A stretch of DNA of 64,000 nucleotides from Muscardinus avellanarius. Its lineage: Eukaryota > Chordata > Mammalia > Rodentia > Gliridae. This document shows, piece by piece, positions 22,119 to 31,937 of the stretch; the first letter of the stretch is position 1; the number at the start of each line of letters is the position of its first letter. The notes under the pieces are model-generated. The model made no database searches and had not been told where the DNA came from. It was given only the letters and a program-made list of their open reading frames with translations. A program made the translations under genes and the position numbers. The stretch spans positions 30,523,592 through 30,587,591 of the forward strand of contig OY726569.1 of the NCBI GenBank assembly GCA_963383645.1, read 5' to 3'.

Positions 22119-22302
22119 TGCCGGGCGTGGTGGCGCACGCTTGTAATCCCCGCGCTTGGGAGGCGGAGACAGGAGGATCGCACAGGTTCGAAGCCAGCCT
22201 CTCTGGCTTAAGAGACCCTGTTTCCAAATAAAAATATAAAAGTAGGTCTGGGAGTATAGCCCAGAGGTTAGAAGAGCTTCCAGGAACCCCAGTACCACCA
22301 CC

Positions 22303-22332
<30 letters not shown>
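22119..22332 (+). mobile_element. B1-dID SINE, young subfamily
   Basis: Forward dimer close to the window consensus (GCCGGGCGTGGTGGCGCACG ... CCAGTACCACC) with a 27-base poly(A) tail. Confidence 0.88.
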
Positions 22333-22334
<2 letters not shown>

Positions 22335-22349
22335 AGAGAGATAAATGGT

Positions 22350-22553
22350 TGCCAGGTGTGGTGGCACATGCTTGTAACTCCAGCATTTGGAAGGCTGAGA
22401 CTGGAGGATTGCAGTTCAGGGACAGCCGCATCTATTTAGCGAGGCCCTTACCAACTCAGTGAGACCCTGTTTCAAAATAAAGAATAAAATATAGGGCTGG
22501 GATGAAGCTCAGAGGTACAATGCTCCTGGGTTCCATCCGTGGTACTGCCAATA

Positions 22554-22604
<51 letters not shown>
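22350..22604 (+). mobile_element. B1-dID SINE with (GT)n tail
   Basis: Forward dimer immediately after the preceding SINE, ending in about 22 GT units (22560-22604). Confidence 0.85.
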
Positions 22605-22607
<3 letters not shown>

Positions 22608-22611
22608 AAAT

Positions 22612-22830
22612 TAAAATTGCTGAGCATGGTGGAGCACACCTGTAACCCCAGTAGTTGGGATTCTGAGACTGGAGAAGACTTAGCAACAACTTAGTGGGAC
22701 CCTGTTTAAAAATAAAAAAAATAGTGAGACCCTGTTTCAAAATAAAAAATAAAAAGGGCTGGGGGTGTAACTCAGAGGTAGAATGCCCCTGGGTTCAATC
22801 CCCACTACCACAAACACACAAAACAAAATA
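22612..22830 (+). mobile_element. B1-dID SINE, diverged or composite
   Basis: A forward B1 half (TGCTGAGCATGGTGGAGCAC) with the linker phrase GACCCTGTTT repeated at about 22699 and 22728, then an ID half; either a linker duplication or two joined elements. Confidence 0.75.
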
Positions 22831-23065
22831 AAATATAGATAGTTGTGAGCATGAGTGTGTGGTAGTGCACCCTGGGGTGGTGCTGGACCCTGGAGATACA
22901 ACAGTAAGAAGGACAAATACCGACGAACCCAGTGTTGGGGTGACATCCATCTACACTCTGCAGATCCCTGGGCTTTGCTCTCCTACTCTTCTGTAACTAC
23001 AATTGGGGTGAAATCAACAGAAAGGTAAGGCTATACAATTCAAACATAAATACTACAATTTCCAT

Positions 23066-23263
23066 TTTTTTTTTTTTTTGGTGGTACTGGGGTTCTCGGA
23101 AACCCTTCTTCCTCCGGGCTACACTCCTAGACACCTATTTTTTTATGTTTATATTTGGAAACAGGGTCTCTTAAGCCAGCAAGACCGGCTTCGAACTGCA
23201 CGCTCCTCCTGTCTCTGCCTCCCAAGCGCGGGGATTACAAGCGTGCGCCACCACGCCCGGCTC
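23066..23263 (-). mobile_element. B1-dID SINE, young subfamily
   Basis: Reverse dimer, poly(T) then GGTGGTACTGGGGTTC, ending CCACCACGCCCGGCTCC. Confidence 0.87.
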
Positions 23264-23454
23264 CATTTTTAAAAATAAATCACACAATACTCTGCTGGCG
23301 TCATTCCACATGACCAAGGAAAATACACTTGAGTTCACGAAAAGCTTATCAAGCTCAAATGTCCTCCAGCTCAAATCATGGAGTGCCCTGGAGGAAGAGG
23401 AGAGGGAAGAGTTTAAGACCACACCCCACCACAAAAACACAGGTTTTAAATATG

Positions 23455-23678
23455 TGGAATAAGCTCTGTAACCCCAGTACTTGGGAGGCTGAGACAAGAG
23501 GATTCGTGAGCAGCCTCAGCCACTTAGTGAGGCCTTCTGAAACTTAGTAAGCCCTTGTTTCAAAATAAAGAACAAAAAATAGGGTCGGGAGTATAGCTCA
23601 GAGGTAGAATGCCCCTGGGTTCAGTCCCCAAGACCAAACAACAAACAAACAAACAAACAAACAAACAAACAAACAAAT
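23455..23678 (+). mobile_element. B1-dID SINE with (AAAC)n tail
   Basis: Forward dimer with a shortened B1 start, ending in about 10 AAAC units. Confidence 0.82.
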
Positions 23679-23749
23679 ATGTGGCATGTCTGAAATTATT
23701 TCCTGGAGAAAAATAGTCATATGTTAAAAAAAAAAGGAAAAGTATGAGA

Positions 23750-23948
23750 CTAACATGGTCTCATATGCCGGTAATCCCAGTATTTGGGAAACTGAGAGAG
23801 ATTTGCAGGTTCAAGACCAGCCTTGGCAAGTTAGGCTTTCTATATCTTAATAAAACCCTGTTTCAAAAATTAAAAAATACAATAGGGCTAGGGATGCAGC
23901 TCAGAGGTAGAATGCCCCTGGGTTCAATCCACAATATTAAAGGGGGAA
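23750..23948 (+). mobile_element. B1-dID SINE, diverged
   Basis: Forward dimer with CTAGGGATGCAGCTCAGAGG in its right half. Confidence 0.8.
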
Positions 23949-24031
23949 AAAAGCATAATGATATACAGTGTTCTTCTCCTTTAAGACAGGTTCCAGAAAG
24001 GAGACTGCCCCTCATAGTCATTTGTTGGGAT

Positions 24032-24335
24032 CTGTAGGGAGAGAGAGGAGGAGGAGGAGGAGGAGGAGGAGGGGGAGGAGGAGGAAGAGGAGGGGGAGGA
24101 GAAGGGGAAGGGGGGAGGGGGAAGAGAAGGAAGAGGAGAAGGAGGAGGGGGGAGGGGAGGAGAAGAAGGAGGGGGGAGGGGGAGGAGAAGGAGGAGGGGG
24201 GAGGGGAGGGGAGGAAGAGGAGGGGGAGGGAAGGAAGAGGAGGGGGAGGGGAGGGAGAGGAGGAGGAGGAAGAGGAATCGAGGGGGAGGAGGAGAAGGAG
24301 GAGGGGGGAGGGGGAGGAGAAGGAGCAGGAGGGGG
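24032..24335 (+). repeat. ~300-bp polypurine (GGAGGA)n tract
   Basis: Almost pure G/A on the plus strand with GGAGGA, GGGGAG and GAAGGA sub-motifs and only a few pyrimidine breaks. The apparent 120-codon frames on either strand are low-complexity artefacts. Confidence 0.95.
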
Positions 24336-24774
24336 AAGTGATTGATCACAGGGTGAAGCGCCTGGGAGCAGGTGGCCTCAGAAGACTGGGCGGGGAGGGG
24401 GCTCAGGGGGGCAGGGCAGAGCTGAGCTTCAGAGCTCAGGGAAACTTCTCTAAAGGCAATAAAGCTTTCAACAGTGCATGCAGGCAGCCAAATGCTACCT
24501 AAGCATTTCCCCTCAGAGGAAGATTACTCTGGAGCACAGCCCCGCCCATGTCAGAGTCAGGGCCTGGTGAGGCGGTGAGGGGAGTGTGTAAGTCCTGGGC
24601 TTGTGCCTGAATGTGGGCTTGTGTACGGGGTGGGCTGCCGGAGGATTTGGAGAAGCAAGGGGAATGAGTAGGTATCGAGTGCCTTTGGAAGTCTGCAGAA
24701 ACCTTCCCTGTGGGGCAGCCACAGGCAAGAAGCTGCCTTGGAAGTGTTTACTGGGGAAAAAAGGTGTAAATTGA

Positions 24775-24990
24775 AGCTGGGCATGGTGGTGCACATTTGT
24801 TATCCCAGTACTAGGGAGGCTGAGACAGGAGGACTGCAGGGTCAAGGCTAGCCTCAGCAATTTAGCAAGGCCCTCTGCAACTTAGCGAAACCCTGTTTCA
24901 AAGTAAAGAATAATATAGGGCTGGGGGTATAGCTCAGAAGTGGAAAGCCCCTGGATTCAATCTCCAGTACACTGCCCCCCACAACACACA
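24775..24990 (+). mobile_element. B1-dID SINE
   Basis: Forward dimer, GCTGGGCATGGTGGTGCACA to TTCAATCTCCAGTACAC. Confidence 0.85.
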
Positions 24991-25267
24991 CAAGAAAGGT
25001 GTCAAATAAGATATTTCTGCCCTTGGTTTTCTGCAGGATGGAGTCTGAGACCAGGCAGTGCTCTGGGGGTCTAGGTAACTGTCACAGAGATAAAGACTGA
25101 TGGGGGATATGCTCTCCCCTCCTCCCCTTCCACCAGCAAGTGTTCTTCCCATTTGCCAATGCAAACATTTAATAATGAGACTGTCATCCCCCAGAACATG
25201 TAAGTAATAGGTAATTCCTATGGGCAGGCAGTTAGCAAACACAGAAAGACTGAGGATTGTTAAAGAT

Positions 25268-25462
25268 GTATTGTTTTTTTTTTTTTTTTGGTGGTACTGG
25301 GGTTCCTGGAAGCCCTTCTTCCTCCGGGCTACACTCCCAGACCTATTTTTATATTTTTGAAACAGGGTCTCTTACGCCAGCATGGCTGGCTTCAAACCTG
25401 CGCAATCCTCCTGTCTCCGCCTCCCAAGCGCGGGGATTACAAGCGTGCGCCACCACGCCCGG
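25268..25462 (-). mobile_element. B1-dID SINE, young subfamily
   Basis: Reverse dimer flanked by AAGATGTATTGTT on both sides (25263 and 25464), a clear target-site duplication. Confidence 0.9.
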
Positions 25463-25595
25463 CAAGATGTATTGTTGATTAAAGTTTTGTTGACAAATGG
25501 ATTACATTGACTATTAGACAAATGGATTTCTGATAAGAGTTACAGATAAAATAATGACAAAATTCACCGAAGCAGTTCTGTATGTAACCAGTTGG

Positions 25596-25804
25596 ATTTT
25601 TTTTTTTTTTTTTTTTTTTTTTGTGGTACTGGGGTTCCTGGAAGCCCTTCTACCTCCGGGCTACACTCCCAGACCTATTTTTACATTTTTATTTGGAAAC
25701 AGGGTCTCCTAAGCCAGCGCACGCGGCTCTCTTCGAACCTATGTGATCCTCCTGTCTCTGCCTCCCAAGCGCGGGGATTACAAGTGTGTGCCACCACGCC
25801 CGGC
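25596..25804 (-). mobile_element. B1-dID SINE, young subfamily
   Basis: Reverse dimer flanked by AACCAGTTGGATT on both sides (25587 and 25808), a clear target-site duplication. Confidence 0.9.
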
Positions 25805-25859
25805 TTAAACCAGTTGGATTTGATAAAATATCTGTTCAGTGATTATTCCACTTAAGATT

Positions 25860-26815
25860 ATAGAAACTGCAAAAGTTCAGATGGTAAATGTCACTCTGCA
25901 AGGGGTAATTAATATTTTGATGTACCTAGGAAAACCTCCCAGCTAATTCTGCACAGTTACTTTAAAAGGTCTAAAGCTTGGTTTTAAATTGTATGATTAG
26001 TTTAATCTTTTATTTGAATATAATATTAATTTAAGCAGTCATGAGCTAATGTTTAGGGAAAATGAATTGTTATTTTAGTCAATGTTTTATGTGGAATTTG
26101 TATAACTTCATAGTATCAAAAATGTGAAGCAGACAGACCTTCATGACACTGAAAAATGTCAGTGTTGACTTGCAGTACAGTGGGTTAGTATGGTACAAGA
26201 GCTACGGTTGTCAGCTGGCTACTACGAATTGTGCTCCTGTGAACATGAGTGTTTGTTTAAATATGTGCATCTTTTTGTTTCTTATCTCTTCTAGTACTTG
26301 TATAGTTAAATTTTTTTGCATTAGATTTCTGAGCCACTTGAGGTTTGTTTTGGAGTATGATATGAGGAGTGGACCCAGTTTTATCTCTCTTTTCAAACCT
26401 AAATAGCTAGTAATTCTAATACCATTTATTAAAAGCGTATTGTTTTCTATTTATTTGAGATACTGCCTCTACCATACACTAAATTGAGCCTTTAACAGAA
26501 TTTCATTTCTTTCCCTTTGTTCTGTCTTAATTGTGCAATTATGGCATACTGCTTGAACCTGGGCATAGCTCAATATGGAGAAGGGGGTTCACCCACAGGT
26601 TGAGACCTGTAAATGTCCTTCTAATGCTCTCCAAGCTGGTAGGGGAAGGTGAGATAAAGGAGAGAGGGGAATGCATGGCTAAATGGAGGAAGAAACTCAT
26701 CCTGATACCCAGGGTCTAGGGGGCAAGTCACTTACCCTGGGGAAAGACCTCATTTCCTAGAGGAGCTCAGCTCCATTCCGGCACACATTTATTGTATACT
26801 TAATGTAGACTGAAT
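25860..26815. other. Intergenic; probable old LINE-1 relics, no gene
   Basis: AT-rich; 26160-26420 carries degraded text like L1 ORF2 3' sequence (GTTGTCAGCTGGCTACTACG, CCCAGTTTTATCTCTCTTTT). No intact frame. Confidence 0.4.
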
Positions 26816-27089
26816 GTTTTTGTCAGACCAATATTTAAACGTTGAGACCTAATGTAATGGTGTTTGGAGTAGGGCTCTTAGGAGGTAGTTAGGTCATAAG
26901 GGCAGAGCCCTAGTGAATGGAATGACTACTCTTATAAAAGATACCCCACAGGACTCCCTTGCCCTTTCTGCACCTCAAGAAGATGACTGTCCATGAACCA
27001 GGACAAATGTCGCCCTCACCAGACACTGAGTCTGCCGGAGCCTTGATCATGGACTTCTCAACCTCTCAAATTGTGAGAAATAATTTTTC

Positions 27090-27227
27090 TTGCTGGATGC
27101 AGTGGTGCACACCTATAATCCTAGTACTTGGGAAGTTGGACAGGAGGACTACAGGTTCAAGGCCAGCTGCAGCAATTTAGCAAGACTCTCAGCAACTTAG
27201 TGAGACCCTGTTTCAAAATAAAAAATA
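27090..27227 (+). mobile_element. B1-dID SINE, truncated right half
   Basis: B1 half and linker (GACCCTGTTTCAAAATAAAA), cut where the next SINE begins. Confidence 0.78.
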
Positions 27228-27416
27228 AGCCGGGCATGGTGGTGCAAGCTTGTAATCTCTGCGCTTGGGAGGCTGAGATCACACAGGTTCAAAGCCAGCC
27301 TCAGCTACTTAGTGAGGCTCTCAGCAATTTAGTGTGACCCTGTTTCCAAATGAAATATAAAATAGGTCTGGGAGTATAGCTCAGAGGTAGAAAGCCTCTG
27401 GGTTCCACCCCCAGTA

Positions 27417-27466
<50 letters not shown>
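27228..27466 (+). mobile_element. B1-dID SINE with (AC)n tail
   Basis: Forward dimer, GCCGGGCATGGTGGTGCAAG to CCAGTACCAC, with about 24 AC units (27418-27465). The right half of the previous SINE resumes after it (GGCTCAGGGGTATAGCTCAG), so this one inserted into it. Confidence 0.82.
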
Positions 27467-27586
27467 GGCTCAGGGGTATAGCTCAGAGTTTCAATCCCTT
27501 GTTAAAAAAAAGTTTTTTTCAAAGCCACCCAATATGTGGTATTTTGTCATAGCAGTTCACACAGACTAAGACAGTACAAAATGATG

Positions 27587-27592
27587 TTTAAT
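27587..27592 (-). terminator. Probable polyadenylation signal of CTSG
   Basis: ATTAAA, the common variant signal, on the minus strand about 85 bases after the stop codon. No AATAAA lies nearer. Confidence 0.5.
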
Positions 27593-27676
27593 GAACAAAT
27601 ATTTACACTCTAGATGTGACATTTGTTTAGGCTCTGGCAATTCCCAGGAGCTGTACTAAGCCCCAGAGAAAAGGAA

Positions 27677-30152
27677 TCAGTCATAGGGGATCTCAGTCTG
27701 ATCCTGTGGTTTGAAGAGCTCCATTGTCCTGTTGATCCAGGACAGGAAGCTTGCGATTCTGGTGAAGACAGCTGGAGGAGTCCCCCTTCTGTCGCCATAG
27801 GAGACGATGCCCTGGGCCCTGTTATTACATACCAGAGGGCCTCCGGAGTCCCCCTGCGGGCAGAGAGGGAAAGGGCACTGAGCCGGGCCTCCCTGCTCTC
27901 TACACCAAAGCCCTGGCTCCCAGAGAAGGCCAGGGCGGGTGGGCTCCTGCAGTTGCTGTGTGTGAGATGGGGTGTGGGGAGCAGGAGTAAAGACTCTGGA
28001 TCTTTCAGCCTCTGGGATTCAGCCTCCCACTATGGTTACTACCTGCAGCTCAGTCTGAATCAAGGTGCCTCCTTTTCCCCCTTTGTACAGCTTATGGGTC
28101 TTCCACCCACTCCTCCAGAGACTGGATTGATGAAATAATTACCCCTCCCCGATGGTCTGGCCCCCAGGCTGAAGCTGTAGGGCTGGAGTCTGTTCCTGTG
28201 GCCCCAGTTCTGCCCAGGCCCCTTGGTCCCAGGGACTATGGTAGATGTCCATGCACCTACCCTGAAGGCGTTCTTCCTCTCCTCAGGGTTTCCCACGCAG
28301 ATCTCAGACTGGCTGGTGTAGGTTCTGAAGCGAAGGCTGCAAGCCTGGCCCTCCTGCACTCTCAGCGCCACCTCCTGGAGTCTGTTGGCGCTCCTGTCCC
28401 GGTTGACCAGGCCCCAGCCAGCCACGGAGCACAGGGTCCCTGGCTGCAGCCTCTCCTCATCCTGAGGCAGGGCCACCGGACTCACCATTTCATTGGTCCT
28501 GACTCTGTTCCTCAGCTGCGGGGAAGAGTGGGGGGCATTTCTGCTGACTGCCTGGACAGTGCTCACTCCATTCCCCCACCACCACCCCGGGACCCTGTCC
28601 TGGCTTCCTCTCCTGTGGTCTCAGGGAACAGTGATGCTACTGAACCCAGAGGGAAGCGGCTAGGCTGGAGAACCAGGCACGACTCGCAGTACCTGCAGCA
28701 ACATGATGTCATTCTGGATGATCAGTGGGTTGTAGTCGGGGTGCGGGATGGCTCTGAGCACAGTGATGTGCTGTTGGGTCCGTTCCTGCCTTAGGATGTT
28801 GTGGGCTCCCAGGGTGACGTTGATAAGGCTGTGAAGGAAAAGCCCGGGAGCAGCAAGGTATGAGCAGCAGGGTCTACGGGCCAGCCACTGTGCAGCGTGG
28901 ACAGGGCAAGACTGTACGTAGCCGGAGTGAGTGGGGGGACGGGAGGGCCCTGGCGCAGAGCCCTGCCCTGTGTCTCAGCAGCCCAGAGCTGGGGCTGGAA
29001 ATGGTGACCTGAAGCTTTGCTCCTCCAGATTAAATTGAGAAATCCTCTGGGTTTGTGCCGAGCCCCAGTGAGCGCTGTCCATCTCCTCCAGTTCATTTTG
29101 ATTATGATTTTTGTTTCTCATTTACACTGGCTGGTTACCTTCCCCCTGCCTTGTCCTACCTGGTCTCTGCTTCACGCTTCCATTGGCTCCTCCCTGGGAC
29201 TCTTCTGGCCAGTGCCTCTGGCTCCCTGGGGAGCTCCCGAGCTCTCACCTGCCCCAGCAATGAGCTGCCGTCATCACAAAGTCTTCTCGAACCAGGAAGC
29301 CCCCGCACGAGTGCCGACCCTCTGGACTCTGGACCTGAAGATACGCCATGTAGGGGCGGGAATGGGGCCTGGCCTCCTGGCCTCCAATGATCTTCCCTGG
29401 AAGGGAGCATTCCATACTTACCCCTGTGTGGAGAGCCTGCAGTGCGCCCACCAGGTTGGTGGCTTTAGAAAGGCTGGAGGGTGGGGAGGCCAGGAGAGGT
29501 GACGCATGGCAGGGAGGGGCTGTTGGTAAGGACTGGGTCTGTGGGGCTCCAGGCCCTGGAGGAGGGCTCCCCTGGGGGCCCTGCTGGAATCCCTGCTGGC
29601 TTGAAGAAAGACCCATTTCCACGCCGGGCTCAGCTTGCTCTTCCTCCGCCACAGGGAAGAACAAGGCTTGCTCCAGACTAGACCAGCATGGAGGAAAGAT
29701 GCTCTGCTGTGAGCAGGGGCGCTCCTTGAGGTTCCCTGGTGCTTTGTTCCTCAGGGAGCTTCCCAGCTCATGGGCAGCATTTAAGAACGGAGGCATGAGC
29801 ACCCTCACCTCCTGGGCTTTGCCACATGGGCCGCAGAATGAACTCACACAGAGCTTATTTATATAGTACTTTCTATGTGCCGAGGCCACCTCTAAGGCTC
29901 TTCTGTACTTTAACTACTTTAACTTTCAAAGCAACTCTGTGAGGTCGGTATTAATATTATTCCCATTTTCTAGACAAGAAAACCGAGGAAATATGAATAA
30001 CTTGCTCAATGATAGAGGATTAGGATGTGCCAAGGCGGTGTGGCTCCAGAGTCTACAGGATGGGCTGAGGCCTCTGAGGTCAGGAGGGGTCACTCACCTG
30101 CCTCAGCTCCAGGCAGTAGGATTAAGGACAGCAGAAGCAGAAGCCCCTGCAT
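27677..30152 (-). CDS. CTSG: Cathepsin G, complete five-exon gene
   Basis: Exons: 30152-30098, 29396-29249, 28828-28693, 28515-28261 and 27853-27677; 771 nt, 256 codons (human 255). [18 protein letters not shown] is the signal peptide, Gly-Lys the activation dipeptide, and mature [19 protein letters not shown] follows. The triad is His57 (TAAHC), Asp102 (NDIMLL) and Ser195 (GDSGGP). Exons 2-3 carry cathepsin G text ([32 protein letters not shown]). The C-terminal tail after the last helix ([14 protein letters not shown]) corresponds to the extension trimmed from human cathepsin G. The enzyme is stored in azurophil granules of neutrophils and monocytes. Position 189 is Asn (KNAFRGDSGG) and 226 Ala (RGTPPAVF). 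Human CTSG has Glu226, which gives it tryptic activity, so a more purely chymotryptic enzyme is inferred. Confidence 0.95.
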
Positions 30153-30205
30153 CCTGCCTGGAAGCCGTCCCGTCGTCCTTGGCGCTGGTGCCTCCTCCTG
30201 CCAGA

Positions 30206-30212
30206 CTTTTAG
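30206..30212 (-). promoter_or_regulatory. TATA-like box of CTSG
   Basis: CTAAAAG on the minus strand, 54 bases upstream of the ATG, in the place where the chymase gene has TATAAAAG; one mismatch from a TATA core. Confidence 0.5.
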
Positions 30213-30629
30213 TCCCCGAGAGAGGAAGGAAGGGGTGGGAGGGGGCTTGAGAATCCACTGTCCCATTCTCCTGGGGGTGTGATAGGTTTCATCACCAGGG
30301 CTCCACAGGGGGTTTGACCACCAACTGCCAGTGATCTGGGTGGGGAGGGAGAAATCCAAGCCAAGGTCATGACTTCCAAGTGCTGAGTCAGTGCTGACAG
30401 CTGAGATGGGAACTCGGGACAGCAGGCAGGAGCCTTTGAACACTGTGTCCCAGGACCCTCTGTCCACTGAAGCCCCTGGTAACCCTGATAAGGCATGAAT
30501 GCTGCCTACCTTCTCTTTTTCCTTATGCCTCTGGGATTAGAGCTTCAGTCCTTTGGAATTTCAAGGGTCCCTCTGAATACAAATTCCCTGCATTGCTTAT
30601 TTATATATATATGGTGAATTTAAGATGTT

Positions 30630-30757
30630 GGGGTGGCTGGGCATGGCGGTGCATAGCTGAGACAGGAAAGATAGAAGGCTTGAGGCCAGCCTTTCCAATT
30701 TAAAAAAAAGGGCTGGGAGTGTAGCTTGGAGGTAGAATGCCCCTGGGTTCAATTCCC

Positions 30758-30811
<54 letters not shown>

Positions 30812-30825
30812 ACACACACACACAG
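30630..30825 (+). mobile_element. B1-dID SINE, internally deleted, with (CA)n tail
   Basis: B1 half shortened (GCATAGCTGAGACAGG joins early text to the middle), then an ID half and about 31 CA-type units (30763-30825). Confidence 0.8.
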
Positions 30826-31118
30826 ACGTTGGGGTGTGATAGGGTGGTATGGGATGGAGTGAAGACACCTGAAAAAAGTCCAAGGGTTTGGGAGGAAAGA
30901 TGGTCTGCCTGGCTCCTGCTCTGGCCCCAGGCTCCTTGCGAGGTTCCTGTCGCCTCCGCTTCTTTCCAGAAATTGCCAAAGTGAATTGAGCAGCTACTCT
31001 CCTGAGTTGGTGGAAGATGCTGCCCGAGAAAGAAAAAGGGAGAATGAGGCTCTGACACTGATAATTCCTTTCTTGGGTCACTTGAGTCCTCACAAACCCT
31101 CAGAAAAAATTATAAGAC

Positions 31119-31335
31119 AAGCCGGGTTTGGTGGCGCACGTTTGTAATCTCAGTACTTGGGAGGCTGAGACAAGAGGATCTCAGGTTTGCAGCCAGCCTC
31201 AGCTGCTTAGTGAGGCACGCTGCAACTTAGCGAGACACTGTGTCAAAATAAAGAATAAAAAATAGGTCTGGGGGTGTAGCTCGGAAGTAGAATGTCCCTG
31301 GGTTCCAACCCCAGACCCGAAAAAAAAAAAAAAAT
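31119..31335 (+). mobile_element. B1-dID SINE
   Basis: Forward dimer, AGCCGGGTTTGGTGGCGCAC to a 16-base poly(A) run. Confidence 0.85.
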
Positions 31336-31391
31336 TATGAGATAGTTGAAGACTTTTTTTTTTTTAAAGTCTTTTTACTCAGGGCTTTTCT

Positions 31392-31598
31392 GTGGTACTA
31401 GGGATGGAGCCCGGGGGAATTCTACCTCTGAGCTACACTCCCAGACCTATTTTTTTTTATCCTTTATTTTGAAACAGGTTCTCACTGAGTTGCAAAGGGC
31501 CTTACTAAGTAGTGGCTGAGGCTGTCCTTGAACCAGGATCCTCCTGTCTCAGCCTCCCAAATGCTGGGATTACAGGTGTGCACCATCATACTCAGCTT
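31392..31598 (-). mobile_element. B1-dID SINE
   Basis: Reverse dimer, GTGGTACTAGGGATGGAGCC to CACCATCATACTCAGC. Confidence 0.85.
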
Positions 31599-31609
31599 CT
31601 AAATATATT

Positions 31610-31792
31610 TAAAGAATAAAAATGGCCACTGTTAATAGAATGAGAGTGACACGGGAGGACTTGCTTTAGCAAATTAATCCATAGTGATTAAGTTATACTG
31701 ATGAGGTATAGAGACAGACTAATGGACCAGAAACAAAGACTCCACACCTGTGTGAACATGGGTGCGTGTGCACATGCACACACACAGACACA

Positions 31793-31831
<39 letters not shown>

Positions 31832-31937
31832 ATTTAATTTGTGAAAGAGATTACATCTTTCATCATTGTACAGACCACTTTTTATTTTCTCTCTAACAAA
31901 TGATATTCAGAAAATAAAAATCTTATGGTATCCTACA
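31610..31937 (+). mobile_element. Old LINE-1 ORF2 relic, part 1
   Basis: AGACAGACTAATGGACCAGA is L1 ORF2 3' text in plus orientation, interrupted by a CA-rich tract (31768-31828). It is continuous with 34937 onward once the younger insertion between them is removed. Confidence 0.6.

Larger units (their letters stand above)
26818..27575 (+). mobile_element. MaLR-type LTR split by SINEs
   Basis: The left part (GTTGAGACCTAATGTAATGG, TTATAAAAGATACCCCACAG, CACCAGACACTGAGTCTGCC) stops at AATTGTGAGAAATAA (27084) and resumes at AAGCCACCCAATATGTGG (27522), ending ACTAAGACAG. Two SINEs lie in the gap. Confidence 0.65.

Noticed and set aside
22835..23060. Possible tRNA- or ID-derived RNA gene among the SINE clusters
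   Set aside because: Only the diverged ID halves of SINEs show tRNA-like boxes; no free-standing tRNA was found.
23968..24349. 120-codon Glu/Arg/Gly-rich and Pro/Leu/Ser-rich frames
   Set aside because: Translations of a polypurine tract.
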